Source: a virus
Virus record (IMG/VR): IMGVR_UViG_3300035181_000463
Span: 1 to 30,256 of that record
Length of the DNA stretch: 30,256 bases
Reading direction: 5' to 3' (one strand)
A program made the position numbers and the translations under genes. The notes under the pieces are model-generated. The model had not been told where the DNA came from. It saw only the letters and a list, made by a program, of their open reading frames with translations, and made no database searches. Positions 1 through 6,650 of the stretch are shown piece after piece. Positions within the stretch are counted from its first letter, which is position 1; each line of letters begins with the position of its first letter.

Positions 1-127
1 GTTTTGGAAGTCGTGATCAAATCCCATTAAGTGGCTAATTTCATGAGTTACATTGCTAGCTTCATCTAATATCGAAAAATTATTATGAAACTTACGATTA
101 CAGTAAATAATATTACTACCGTCGTTT
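1..127. repeat. Left copy of 127-bp terminal direct repeat (circular assembly overlap)
   Basis: These 127 bases are identical to 30130-30256. An exact 127-base overlap at the two ends is the usual mark of a circular contig closed at an assembler word size of 127. The protease gene stays in frame when the copies are merged, which supports a 30,129-bp circle. A P22-like headful-packaging phage has permuted, redundant ends and would assemble this way. Confidence 0.93.
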
Positions 128-507
128 CTATATCCAACCGTTGACGTTAATCTTGAGAAGTAGAAAGCCAGAATTGCATCTGCTTGTTTCGTCCTCAGTA
201 ACTCCACGCACTGTCTAGCTGTCAATCCGTTAGTTTGTTCAAGGTCTAATCTATTTGATGGGTTACACATCCACGCCATGAAATCGTCTGAAAAAATAAC
301 CGAGTACATTTTATCCACAATTAATGGAATGCGCTTTAACTCGTTTGGGTTACAAGAATTATTCCCCACTATGGTTATGTTTCTTTCAGGCTTAACTGTA
401 CTTGTAGATGGGGGGACAGCTACAGGCACAGTTATAACCGCTTGAGTCGGCGGTACTACAACCGATCCAAAAAATAAACGCTTGAAAAAATTTAATATTC
501 TAATCAT
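1..507 (-). CDS. Metzincin-like zinc metalloprotease, N-terminal 169 residues (continues at 30129-30064)
   Basis: The reading frame starts at ATG 507 behind an AGGAG ribosome site, runs off the left edge, and finishes at a TGA at 30064-30066 once the circle is closed, giving 190 residues. Residues 155-166 read HEISHLMGFDHD, the HExxHxxGxxHD signature of metzincin zinc proteases: H155, H159 and H165 as zinc ligands and E156 as catalytic base. The N-terminus (about residues 1-35) is basic, then hydrophobic and proline/valine-rich, which could be a signal or membrane anchor but is not a textbook signal peptide. Four cysteines (52, 81, 100, 136) could form disulfides in an exported protein. Its start overlaps the stop of the 37-residue membrane peptide (ATGA), and its stop overlaps the start of the HNH gene. 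The substrate is unknown. The zinc motif is certain; the family assignment rests on it alone. Confidence 0.75.
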   Translation of the reverse strand, partial: MIRILNFFKRLFFGSVVVPPTQAVITVPVAVPPSTSTVKPERNITIVGNNSCNPNELKRIPLIVDKMYSVIFSDDFMAWMCNPSNRLDLEQTNGLTARQCVELLRTKQADAILAFYFSRLTSTVGYRNDGSNIIYCNRKFHNNFSILDEASNVTHEISHLMGFDHDFQN

Positions 508-617
508 CTTATCGCTCCTATAAAAATTATGATTGCAAATAGGATCATGAATACTGATGCAATCATTAATCCCACGCACTCGTTTAAAGAACCTGTGTTT
601 AAAACTTCTAAAATCAT
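504..617 (-). CDS. Small single-span membrane peptide (37 aa)
   Basis: This short frame is held in place by two ATGA overlaps: its ATG at 617 overlaps the TGA of the VRR-NUC gene (614-617), and its TGA overlaps the ATG of the metalloprotease (504-507). Residues 15-36 are almost entirely hydrophobic (GLMIASVFMILFAIIIFIGA), one transmembrane segment with arginine as the last residue. A GGTGAG ribosome site lies just upstream. The function is unknown. Coupling to the protease-like gene suggests co-expression and perhaps a membrane partner, but that is inference. Confidence 0.6.
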   Translation of the reverse strand: MILEVLNTGSLNECVGLMIASVFMILFAIIIFIGAIR

Positions 618-961
618 TTACTCACCTTCATTAAATCCAATTTATCCATAACTTCACCAACACTTCTTGCTGTGAAAGCTACGCCACCATTCATGTTAAT
701 TTTTGCAATGAAAAATCCCTGATCAACGCTAAGTCTGCCAGTGGAACTTTTCACTTCAATGGCAAGCATTCTCCCATCGGGCAAAATTCCCAGAATGTCA
801 GACACACCTTTAATTTGGTATTTACCTAATTTTCTAAAAACTTTCTTAGTGGCATCAAAAACACCTATTGATTGATTTTTCCAAACATAAAAACCAAGAG
901 TTAAAAGCATTTTAAGTATTTCATTTTCAATCACCTTTTCAGGTACAACTTTTGTTTTCAT
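614..961 (-). CDS. VRR-NUC domain nuclease
   Basis: A 115-residue protein matching the compact phage VRR-NUC fold of the PD-(D/E)xK nuclease superfamily. The catalytic pattern is visible as D55 in GVSDILGILPDG and E69-V-K71 in LAIEVKSSTGRLS, followed by the family's downstream glutamine (DQGFF). Stand-alone VRR-NUC proteins in phages are thought to cut branched DNA during replication and recombination. It lies among replication-operon genes, starts within the stop of the HNH-like gene (958-961) and ends within the start of the 37-residue peptide. The fold is confident; the exact substrate is not. Confidence 0.85.
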   Translation of the reverse strand: MKTKVVPEKVIENEILKMLLTLGFYVWKNQSIGVFDATKKVFRKLGKYQIKGVSDILGILPDGRMLAIEVKSSTGRLSVDQGFFIAKINMNGGVAFTARSVGEVMDKLDLMKVSK

Positions 962-1218
962 TCTCTCACCAGCTTCACTACACCTAATTGACTAACTAAA
1001 CTCCAACCCTTACTTTTAAGGATCACTGCTAAATGTGGATACTTGTAGACCATGCGACTCCATCCGATTGTATGTTGCTCATTGTGGTGCATTCTACAGG
1101 CTTGAAGGATATTAAAATCTTCAGTAGTGCCACCCGATCCATTGGTTTTGATATGACAAGAATCAGTGGGAGTACGATTACAAATTACGCAAGGGATTGA
1201 GCTAGGTTTGATTTTCAT
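958..1218 (-). CDS. HNH-type zinc-binding nuclease-like protein
   Basis: An 86-residue protein with C10-x2-C13 near the N-terminus, then DSCHIKTNGSGG and ACRMHHNEQH. This arrangement (a zinc CxxC, a core histidine after the first strand, a Cx2HH helix) fits small HNH proteins found in the replication or nin-like regions of phages. It may process recombination intermediates or nick DNA. It is coupled by 4-base overlaps to the zinc-ribbon gene upstream (1215-1218) and to the VRR-NUC nuclease downstream (958-961), so the two nucleases are made from one message. Activity is inferred from the motif only. Confidence 0.65.
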   Translation of the reverse strand: MKIKPSSIPCVICNRTPTDSCHIKTNGSGGTTEDFNILQACRMHHNEQHTIGWSRMVYKYPHLAVILKSKGWSLVSQLGVVKLVRE

Positions 1219-1430
1219 TTCTTCACCAACCCCTCACAATACGCACAAATTTTATTCGTAGTCTTAACCTTCTCGCAGTGAGTACATAACTTCTCTCTAT
1301 GCTCACGACACTGAAAATGTTTTGAAGTGTGTAGCTTTTTGCAAGTCTCAACACTACAAGGCCATGCGCGTTTATCCTTGTACTTTTTAATCATGCTTTC
1401 ACTGTAGGTGTGGCCGAAGAGGGTGGTCAT
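1215..1430 (-). CDS. Small cysteine-rich zinc-binding protein
   Basis: 71 residues with eight cysteines and several histidines arranged as CSVETC, CREHREKLCTHC and a terminal CAYC, enough for two zinc sites. It is strongly basic, as expected for a nucleic-acid-binding protein. I do not recognise a named family. Its ends overlap its neighbours by four bases (1427-1430 and 1215-1218), so it is made with the helicase and nuclease genes and may help one of them bind DNA. Confidence 0.6.
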   Translation of the reverse strand: MTTLFGHTYSESMIKKYKDKRAWPCSVETCKKLHTSKHFQCREHREKLCTHCEKVKTTNKICAYCEGLVKK

Positions 1431-1723
1431 GGTAAATCCTTCCCTTTAAAGCACCGATCACACAAAATGCACCAAATTCCATTTTTGCTCTTATGTGGGA
1501 TAAAGTTTCTGCGTTCTTTGTATTTAATATTTTCCGGCATGTTTTTATAAACATCTAAAAGAAACAACTCACCTTCACTCATTTTGCTTTCAGGTTTAAA
1601 TTTTCTTGGATTAAAAAAATTACATTTAGCGCAAAACCCTCCATCAATAGAACATCCTTCATTAACTAATTGAGCGCCTAATATTCGATCATTCAGTAAT
1701 GATTCAATCTCTAAATTCAACAT
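1427..1723 (-). CDS. Cysteine-rich hypothetical protein
   Basis: About 98 residues with two cysteine pairs, CAKC in the first half and CILCDRC near the C-terminus, which may form one zinc site. I chose ATG 1723 because a GGGGGTG ribosome site lies just before it. A longer version from ATG 1738 is possible but has no such site. It overlaps the end of the helicase gene by 20 bases and the next gene by an ATGA. Function unknown; the position suggests a role in replication or DNA processing. Confidence 0.55.
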   Translation of the reverse strand: MLNLEIESLLNDRILGAQLVNEGCSIDGGFCAKCNFFNPRKFKPESKMSEGELFLLDVYKNMPENIKYKERRNFIPHKSKNGIWCILCDRCFKGKDLP

Positions 1724-2549
1724 AAGCACCCCCATCATATTTCATGTAAAATTTTTCATTCACATAGAAACCACGTTTGCGAATCTTTTTAAAATTAAAC
1801 TCTCTACAAAATTTATTTAGTCCGTTTGGATCATCGCTGTATTCATCTTCATCAAGACGATTCATTAAAAGGATATTAGAAGCCTCTTGCACTGCTGTTG
1901 ATGAACCTTTTATGTCAAACTCACTGGTAATTTTTCCACCGTCTGTTTTTCTTGGGTGCATCACTAAGAAAATATGAATTGGAATGCTTTTGGCAAGCAT
2001 CACGAACTTATGAACCGCATCGTCCATTTCAAGCATTGTCTCGCTCGACTTTGTTGGCTTTAAAAAGAAATTTAAATTATCCAAAACTGCGATTTTCACT
2101 TTGTTGACTTCGCTCATGTATTTTAGCGTTTGAATCATTTCTTCAATATCAACCCTATTGTCATGAGTACTAAAAAAAATGTTTTCCATGATCTCAGAGT
2201 TTTCACTAAGGCGCTTACTGAATGATTGCATCGGAAGCGCTTCGCCTGTATTCACATCACGCTTGCAGACAACTGAGATCATTCTACGCGCAAGATCGGT
2301 AGGCCCTGTTTCTACTGGTGCAGCGAAACATTTTATATTTTGTTTTGTTATGTGAACCAACAAATTTGCAAGGAATTGAGTTTTACCTGCTCCGGTAGCT
2401 CCGCAAAAAATTGTAAATTCATTCATACGAAGTCCACCAGTGAACTGAGAAAACTTTCTCCAATTTGGGATTTGTATTCCCATTGGTGGAGAAACAATTT
2501 CTAAACAAGCCTCATTAAAAACTTCCATTCCAGATTTAATGTTAATCAT
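1704..2549 (-). CDS. DnaB-like replicative helicase (RecA-fold ATPase)
   Basis: The protein has a RecA/DnaB-type ATPase core: Walker A GATGAGKT at about residues 50-57, Walker B at KIAVLDNLNF (D157), and further on a histidine-bearing strand, IFLVMHPRK, typical of the family. At about 281 residues it lacks the N-terminal DnaG-interaction domain of full DnaB, as do many phage helicases that rely on a loader. It should unwind the phage replication fork. I chose ATG 2549, which overlaps the stop of the initiator gene by eight bases. A start at 2588 is possible but overlaps by 47 bases with no clear ribosome site. Its neighbour upstream is the likely origin-binding or loader protein. Confidence 0.85.
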   Translation of the reverse strand: MINIKSGMEVFNEACLEIVSPPMGIQIPNWRKFSQFTGGLRMNEFTIFCGATGAGKTQFLANLLVHITKQNIKCFAAPVETGPTDLARRMISVVCKRDVNTGEALPMQSFSKRLSENSEIMENIFFSTHDNRVDIEEMIQTLKYMSEVNKVKIAVLDNLNFFLKPTKSSETMLEMDDAVHKFVMLAKSIPIHIFLVMHPRKTDGGKITSEFDIKGSSTAVQEASNILLMNRLDEDEYSDDPNGLNKFCREFNFKKIRKRGFYVNEKFYMKYDGGAYVEFRD

Positions 2550-3234
2550 CGCTTGCACCGCTTCCGATTGCAGAGCGAAGGAGGTCATCGCTCATGGGTT
2601 TATTTTTTGGCGCTTTGTCAGCCCACGACTTCCAATCACCGTGAGCATCCCAAAAGCTTGAAAACATTTTTACGAATTGTGTGTTTATTTGTTTTTCTGT
2701 CGAGCAGTGGGCGCGATAGTTTTTTGCAGCTAAAAGGGCTAGGTCATAATCGGCTTGTGTTTTAATCAGTTTCCCGATCTTTGCTATTCCGCTTGCCTTG
2801 TTAGAGTTCCCTTTTCTTTTGGGGTAGGATTTATAGATTTCTTCAAGATCAAAACACACATTACTGTCTGTCTTGTTATGTCTTGTCTTGTTGTGTGGAG
2901 TAACGTCTACGGTACTTGCACGTAACGTCTGCGTAACGTCTACGGTAACTGCCCCAATTAATTGGAGTTTTTCAATTGCTGAAAAGAAATCATCCTTCGA
3001 TATTCCGCTTGATCGATATACATGGATAATATTTGCGGCAATGGTATCAGATTGTTTTTGTGATGCTTGAGAGAGTATGTAAATCCAAGCCTTAAACTCA
3101 TCCCCAGTGAAACTATAAAAATCAGGATCTTCTGTAATTCTATTACTTAATGCAAACCAACTGGGTTTTTTTACATCCTTGCGCTGGTGCTTTCCCCAGT
3201 TGTTTATCGTGATGTTGATTAAATCCGTAGCCAC
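2542..3234 (-). CDS. Phage replication initiator / helicase-loader-like protein
   Basis: A 230-residue protein whose N-terminal half (WFALSNRITEDPDFYSFTGDE, then a helical block ending at LQLIGAVTV) resembles the winged-helix domain of phage replisome-organiser proteins of the lambda O/DnaT type. A polar linker (about 105-125) is followed by a C-terminal domain with YPKRKGNSNKASG and a W-rich helix, common in such proteins. It starts at GTG 3234 after a G-rich tract and is the first gene of the replication operon, directly before the helicase. The origin often lies within this gene in lambdoid phages; I did not find clear iterons. The role is inferred from fold and position. Confidence 0.7.
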   Translation of the reverse strand: MATDLINITINNWGKHQRKDVKKPSWFALSNRITEDPDFYSFTGDEFKAWIYILSQASQKQSDTIAANIIHVYRSSGISKDDFFSAIEKLQLIGAVTVDVTQTLRASTVDVTPHNKTRHNKTDSNVCFDLEEIYKSYPKRKGNSNKASGIAKIGKLIKTQADYDLALLAAKNYRAHCSTEKQINTQFVKMFSSFWDAHGDWKSWADKAPKNKPMSDDLLRSAIGSGASDD

Positions 3235-3272
3235 ACAACCCCCAAAGTTTTAAAACTGAGAGAATTTCTGGG

Positions 3273-3290
3273 ATGTAATTTTACTTACAT
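3273..3290. promoter_or_regulatory. Inverted repeat ahead of the replication operon (candidate operator)
   Basis: A perfect ATGTAA-6-TTACAT inverted repeat lies about 40 bases before the GTG start of the replication initiator. The 8-mer ATGTAAGT within it (minus strand, 3290-3283) also occurs in the regulatory regions at 7082-7089 and 26377-26384. It may be a repressor site; it also occurs once inside a gene near 28381, so it is not exclusive. Confidence 0.35.
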
Positions 3291-3293
3291 GGG

Positions 3294-3314
3294 CCAAAAA
3301 CTCCCTCAGAGTTT
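3294..3314 (-). terminator. Weak intrinsic-terminator-like hairpin between tRNA end and replication operon
   Basis: On the minus strand AAACTC (3314-3309), a 5-base loop, and GAGTTT (3303-3298) form a 6-bp stem that runs into a T5 tract and then GG. It lies 52 bases past the tRNA CCA end and before the replication genes, so it could stop read-through from a reconstituted host tRNA-Leu promoter in a lysogen. The short AT-rich stem keeps confidence low. Confidence 0.4.
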
Positions 3315-3365
3315 CCTTGTTGAGAATTTGTTAATTGTATTGATGAGTTAGATTGAGATATTTTA

Positions 3366-3430
3366 TGGTGCCGAGGACCGGAATCGAACCGGTACGCCCC
3401 TTGCGGAAGCCCAGGATTTTAAGTCCTGTG
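3366..3430 (-). other. attP: attP core: 3' portion of a tRNA-Leu(TAA) gene
   Basis: Read on the minus strand this is the 3' part of a class II tRNA: anticodon stem-loop with loop CTTAAAA (anticodon TAA at 3421-3419), a long variable arm with a GCAA loop, the T arm CCGGTTCGATTCCGG (3392-3378), acceptor strand CCTCGGC, discriminator A and encoded CCA. The D arm and 5' acceptor strand are missing, so it is not a functional tRNA gene. Tyrosine-recombinase phages often carry such a fragment to rebuild the host gene on integration. The integrase gene ends 112 bases away. The host site is therefore predicted to be tRNA-Leu(UAA). Confidence 0.88.
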
Positions 3431-3541
3431 CTACAAAAAACTCAATGAAATCATATCGAAGTTATTAACAAGGAATAAATTTCTTTCGATGAACTATTTC
3501 TAGACTAGGTGGGGCAAATTGTCCACTGCATTTTTTATGAA

Positions 3542-4423
3542 TTATGAAAGTTTCTTTTTAACAAAGTCAAACAAGTCGTCTTGCTCATGGTGAGTGTAGA
3601 CTTTTGTGCTAGAAATCGATTTGTGACCGAGAAGTATCTGAAGCAGTTCATCACTGCACCCATTTGATGAATACATTCTAGCGCACGAATGGCGCAACCC
3701 ATGGCTTGATGAGATCGGCAGATTCATTTCTTGTTGTAATCTTTTCAGAAACTCGTCGTAACTTTTGTGACTCATCATGCCGCCATCGGGGTTAGGGTTC
3801 ACAAACTTTGATTCACTCTTAGCCATCTTCTTTTGAAGAAAAGTCTTTAGCCTTGGAGTCATTGGAACCCGATACTTAGTTTTGTTTTTGGTATGGGGTT
3901 GAATTTGCTTTAAATGGCGATTGTAGGCCTTGGTTACATTTATACAGTCTTTCTTCCAATCTATCTGATCCCATGTCAGGGCTTGAACCTCGCTAACTCT
4001 GATGCCTGTTAGAAGCTGTATCCAAACCGCAGTACCGAATATTTTATCAAACATGCATCTTTGGAGTACTAGCTCGCTTTGTTCTGGTTCCATATAAGCG
4101 CGGTCAACATCCCCCACTTTCGGTCTGTGGTGAGCTTTTCGTACTGGTGACCTTTCAATATAGTCATGGAACTCTTTAGCGTCTTTAAAGATTTTGGAAA
4201 GCACGTTGTAGATTTTGCGTTGCTGATTTTCTGAATGCCCTTTGTCTTTTGAGGCTTGGATGACTTTTGAAATATCTGAAGGGGTAATTTTAGACAGGCA
4301 TAGCTTGCCGAGTATTGGCATGATGTGATCACGGATAATCTGAAGCTGACATAAATGCCAACCCTTAGATACGCCTAGTGTGGCGCTTTCAGACCATTCA
4401 GGAATGTACTCGCTAAACAACAT
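3542..4423 (-). CDS. int: Tyrosine recombinase integrase
   Basis: A 293-residue phage integrase. Residues 1-90 are a SAM-like core-binding domain (MLFSEYIPEWSES onward). The catalytic domain shows R142 in TGIRVSEVQAL, a lysine-rich strand around 180-184, H241 and R244 in HGLRHSCA, H267 in LGHKSI and the nucleophile Y276 in TKVYTHHE. It lacks a long arm-binding N-terminal domain, so it is at the short end of the family. It should recombine attP with the host tRNA-Leu gene and excise the prophage with a directionality factor I could not identify. It is transcribed towards the attachment core and away from the plus-strand RHH gene. Confidence 0.95.
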   Translation of the reverse strand: MLFSEYIPEWSESATLGVSKGWHLCQLQIIRDHIMPILGKLCLSKITPSDISKVIQASKDKGHSENQQRKIYNVLSKIFKDAKEFHDYIERSPVRKAHHRPKVGDVDRAYMEPEQSELVLQRCMFDKIFGTAVWIQLLTGIRVSEVQALTWDQIDWKKDCINVTKAYNRHLKQIQPHTKNKTKYRVPMTPRLKTFLQKKMAKSESKFVNPNPDGGMMSHKSYDEFLKRLQQEMNLPISSSHGLRHSCARMYSSNGCSDELLQILLGHKSISSTKVYTHHEQDDLFDFVKKKLS

Positions 4424-4472
4424 AAAACACCAACGCTTTAAGTCGAGAATGCGATATGTATGCCATCATGTA

Positions 4473-4585
4473 GTAATACTAATCGGAATATCTTCACAAA
4501 ATGTTTAGTTAATAATAAACAATGCAAAGTATACTAATTTGTAATCATTAAAGTTTATTCATTCTGTGTAATACAGAAGTATTAC
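4473..4585. promoter_or_regulatory. Palindromic operator-like sites between integrase and RHH gene
   Basis: The 194-base region between int and the plus-strand RHH gene contains a perfect inverted repeat GTAATAC-AGAA-GTATTAC (4568-4585) and another GTAATAC copy at 4473-4479 nested in TAGTAATACTA. A related AGTATACTAAT lies near 4524-4534. They are well placed for a dimeric RHH protein to control both int and itself. I could not assign convincing -35/-10 pairs. Confidence 0.4.
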
Positions 4586-4617
4586 TGGCACCTCCAAATA
4601 TTTTAAATAGAATACAT

Positions 4618-4821
4618 TTGCAAAGCGTGATAACTGAAACCGTGGAAAACAAAACTACTTTAAAAATCAAAGGTCTAAACAAGATTCCTTGCCCATCTAG
4701 GTTGTCACCAAAGCTGTTTATGGCCCTCAAGGAATACACTGAAGTTAATGGCATAACCAGAAATTCAGTCATCGAGAAAGCCCTCCAAGAATTTCTAAAG
4801 CGTAAGAAAATTAAAATATAG
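4618..4821 (+). CDS. Ribbon-helix-helix (Arc/CopG-type) DNA-binding protein
   Basis: Up to 67 residues. After a variable N-terminus comes the RHH pattern: a strand at IPCPSRLSP, helix A KLFMALKEYTEVNG and helix B TRNSVIEKALQEFLKRKK. RHH dimers bind palindromes through the N-terminal strand, and P22 uses this fold for Arc and Mnt. The start is uncertain: TTG 4618 gives the longest protein, and GTG codons at 4627 and 4642 are alternatives; none has a strong ribosome site. It faces away from the integrase across a region with GTAATAC palindromes, so control of integration or excision is a reasonable guess. It is one of three RHH genes, all on the plus strand. Confidence 0.65.
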   Translation: MQSVITETVENKTTLKIKGLNKIPCPSRLSPKLFMALKEYTEVNGITRNSVIEKALQEFLKRKKIKI

Positions 4822-4902
4822 CGTGATCCAATACCACTCACCTAAGTCATGGTAAGTGATTTCAGAACAAACCACGAATCAAGCTTTCAGCATCGATCAC
4901 GC
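4821..4902. other. Intergenic region able to fold (nested inverted repeats)
   Basis: GCGTGATC (4821-4828) and GATCACGC (4895-4902) are perfectly complementary. They enclose a second near-perfect repeat, CACTCACC/GGTAAGTG, with one mismatch. Together they could fold into an 82-base stem structure just past the RHH gene. It has no T-tract and is not a tRNA. It may be a structured RNA, a convergent transcript end or a protein-binding site. Confidence 0.35.
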
Positions 4903-4925
4903 CATTCCTTGCGGAAGTTTAGAAA

Positions 4926-5123
4926 TTAATATCTTGGCTGTTCTTCTTGCTTTGGTGTGACTTCATAAAGCTCCATTTCTTCTTTCACCAGCCACTTGAC
5001 GTTGCCATCTTTTAGAGTGACTTGATTCATAGTCACTTTCATTCCGTTAATGTTACCGAAAAAAAAGTTGTGTGCTTCATTAAAAGTCAGGCCGCCGATT
5101 GTTCTAGTAAATTTCTTATTCAT
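4926..5123 (-). CDS. Hypothetical protein, last gene of the recombination operon
   Basis: A 65-residue protein of mixed strand and helix character with no recognised family. It begins two bases after the ERF stop, and the end of the ERF gene supplies an AAGGAGAAT ribosome site. The C-terminus is acidic and glutamine-rich. Position suggests an accessory to recombination or an anti-host early protein; nothing in the sequence decides it. Confidence 0.6.
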   Translation of the reverse strand: MNKKFTRTIGGLTFNEAHNFFFGNINGMKVTMNQVTLKDGNVKWLVKEEMELYEVTPKQEEQPRY

Positions 5124-5125
5124 TT

Positions 5126-5656
5126 TTATTCTCCTTGGTTAAAGTTTGTTTGATCCCATTCAGCAGGATAACCGTTAGGTGTAACAACTGGTTTTGTTGG
5201 TTGCGGTCTGGGTGAAAAATTACTCTTAGGTGCGCTCACTGGTGGTTTTGTGGGGATTGGTTTTTGCGTTTGAGTGCTTGTACCTTTACTTGCCTCATTG
5301 CCATCGTCATCGTCTTGCCCAATCGCGAACATTGCAGCAAGTCCGTAGCGTCTAGCATATGTGATCGCGCTCCCTAGTCCTTGCATGTTGTTTTTATCTA
5401 GCACCAAATAGACTTTACTTTCAATGCATTCACCAGATTCACCATGAATTAATTTAGTTCCAACATATTGACCGAATTGGTCTGACTCGTTTCCTTGAAC
5501 AATCACCACTCCGCACTCGTTTGCAATTGTTTTCACAGCATCTAAAACGCTTTCAAGGGTTGCATACTTGCTTTTAAAATGTGGGTTTTTACCGTCTTTT
5601 GTGGCATTTTCAATTTTCTTTTGAGCTTCCAACAATGCTTTTGATATATTTTTCAT
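5126..5656 (-). CDS. erf: ERF-family single-strand annealing recombinase
   Basis: 176 residues matching the ERF family: an N-terminal helix (ISKALLEAQKKIENATKDGKN), then HFKSKYATLESVLDAVK, a central core with GTKLIHGESGECIESKVYL, and the diagnostic MQGLGSAITYARRYGLAAMFAIGQDDDDGNEA. The proline- and threonine-rich C-terminal third is typical of a disordered tail that may bind single-strand binding protein. In P22, Erf circularises terminally redundant DNA after infection, which suits this headful-type genome. I took ATG 5656, one base after the exonuclease stop and preceded by GGAGA; an upstream in-frame ATG at 5677 would overlap that gene. It works with the adjacent exonuclease. Confidence 0.9.
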   Translation of the reverse strand: MKNISKALLEAQKKIENATKDGKNPHFKSKYATLESVLDAVKTIANECGVVIVQGNESDQFGQYVGTKLIHGESGECIESKVYLVLDKNNMQGLGSAITYARRYGLAAMFAIGQDDDDGNEASKGTSTQTQKPIPTKPPVSAPKSNFSPRPQPTKPVVTPNGYPAEWDQTNFNQGE

Positions 5657-5657
5657 A

Positions 5658-6428
5658 CTAAACTGTCTCCATTTCAATTGTCCATTTTGGCAATGTTAAA
5701 CTAATAATTTCAGCTTTAAATTTTGGCGGACATTCGGTCATCTGCATTACATGCATTGCTGTTTCTAATGCTTTTAAATATCGCTTATTAGTAAACTCGC
5801 TCATCACAATATCAGTCAGATCATAAAGCGCGACTTCACATGTTTCAGTTTCAACCGCGATTGCATAAGCTGCCGATCCCTTTACGCTCATCAAGTAGTG
5901 GTAGAGTTGAATGTCATAACGTAGCTCTAATAGTTGACGCAAAAAACCACGCTCCGAAGCATCACGAGTAGTCTTTAAATCAATCACCACGCCGTTTTTT
6001 ACATCAACTAAATCTAATCTTGCCTTAAATTTTTTATCCCCAATATCCCACATCAATGACTTCTCTTTTTCAAAAGTATCAAGCGCATTTTTAACGGCTG
6101 GGATAGCTAAACAATTTTCTTTGATCTTGCTAATCTTAAAAAACTCGTCTTGATCAATAATTAATTTTCCAGCGTTAGCTAATTCAAACGCAGCACTTGC
6201 TTCCTTACCAACCTTGGTGCGCTTATCAAACTTTTCAGAAATTGCATATTGGTCATTGAATAAATGTGGTTCAAGTATGGATGTATGAACTGCGCTTCCA
6301 AATGCCATTGCATCGCTTTGAAAACTTTTTTCATTTAAGAATTTCCAACCAGCATGAGCACTGAACGAACAGGCTTTTAGAAAACTAGCTGAGATAGCTT
6401 TTACTGCAAAATAATCTTGTGGTTTCAT
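5658..6428 (-). CDS. RecE-like PD-(D/E)xK exonuclease
   Basis: 256 residues of the exodeoxyribonuclease VIII (RecE)-type nuclease family. Visible motifs: SFLKAC near residue 20, GSAVHTSILEP (H48), KARLDLVDV (D139), VVIDLKTTRDAS (D150, K152) and the late QLYHY (Q174, Y176). It should resect double-stranded ends 5' to 3' to expose strands for the ERF annealing protein encoded immediately downstream. The pair forms a Red-like recombination module. ATG 6428 is the start. All catalytic residues are present, so it appears intact. Confidence 0.88.
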   Translation of the reverse strand: MKPQDYFAVKAISASFLKACSFSAHAGWKFLNEKSFQSDAMAFGSAVHTSILEPHLFNDQYAISEKFDKRTKVGKEASAAFELANAGKLIIDQDEFFKISKIKENCLAIPAVKNALDTFEKEKSLMWDIGDKKFKARLDLVDVKNGVVIDLKTTRDASERGFLRQLLELRYDIQLYHYLMSVKGSAAYAIAVETETCEVALYDLTDIVMSEFTNKRYLKALETAMHVMQMTECPPKFKAEIISLTLPKWTIEMETV

Positions 6429-6479
6429 GTTTAAATCCTTACTTCTTTTTTGTTAAAACTAGCATATTTACGGGATAAA

Positions 6480-6650
6480 TTACAGTTTTTCTTTACGTTT
6501 CGCATCTTCTATATCTTCCAAAATTGATTCTAACTTTTCGATTTGTGATAAGTAATCTTTAACCGTTTCATCATCTAATTTGTCTTGAGGATCAATACCG
6601 TTATGTTTTTCTAATTTACGTTTGAGTGAGTTTAAATATCCTGTGTTCAC
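6480..6650 (-). CDS. Small charged hypothetical protein (56 aa, GTG start)
   Basis: The GTG at 6650 overlaps the TGA of the preceding gene (GTGA, 6647-6650), a coupling seen throughout this genome. The product, from MNTGYLNSLKRKLEKHNG to EDIEDAKRKEKL, is rich in K, E and D with leucine spacing that suggests a coiled coil. No known family. It lies between the first early gene and the exonuclease. Confidence 0.55.
   Translation of the reverse strand: MNTGYLNSLKRKLEKHNGIDPQDKLDDETVKDYLSQIEKLESILEDIEDAKRKEKL

Larger units (their letters stand above)
3235..3541. other. Intergenic attachment region between integrase and replication operon
   Basis: This 307-base stretch without genes holds the tRNA-Leu-derived attachment core (3366-3430), a weak terminator-like hairpin (3298-3314), an inverted repeat ATGTAA/TTACAT (3273-3290) and a direct repeat of GAGAATTT (3260 and 3322). 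The repeats could be integrase arm sites or regulator sites. I saw no convincing consensus promoter for the replication operon here, although in an integrated prophage its own promoter would have to lie between 3235 and the core. Confidence 0.7.

Noticed and set aside
1-127. True long terminal repeats of a linear genome
   Set aside because: The exact length of 127 bases and the in-frame gene through the join fit assembler overlap of a circular or permuted molecule better.
3366-3430. Functional tRNA-Leu gene
   Set aside because: The D arm and 5' acceptor strand are absent; the sequence further upstream is not tRNA-like, so it is an attachment fragment.
4548-4841. 97-residue minus-strand frame opposite the RHH gene
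   Set aside because: Composition is unlike the other proteins, no ribosome site, and the plus-strand frame has a clear RHH pattern.
4821-4902. tRNA gene on either strand
   Set aside because: The 8-bp closing stem is suggestive, but there is no T loop or anticodon arm of the right form.
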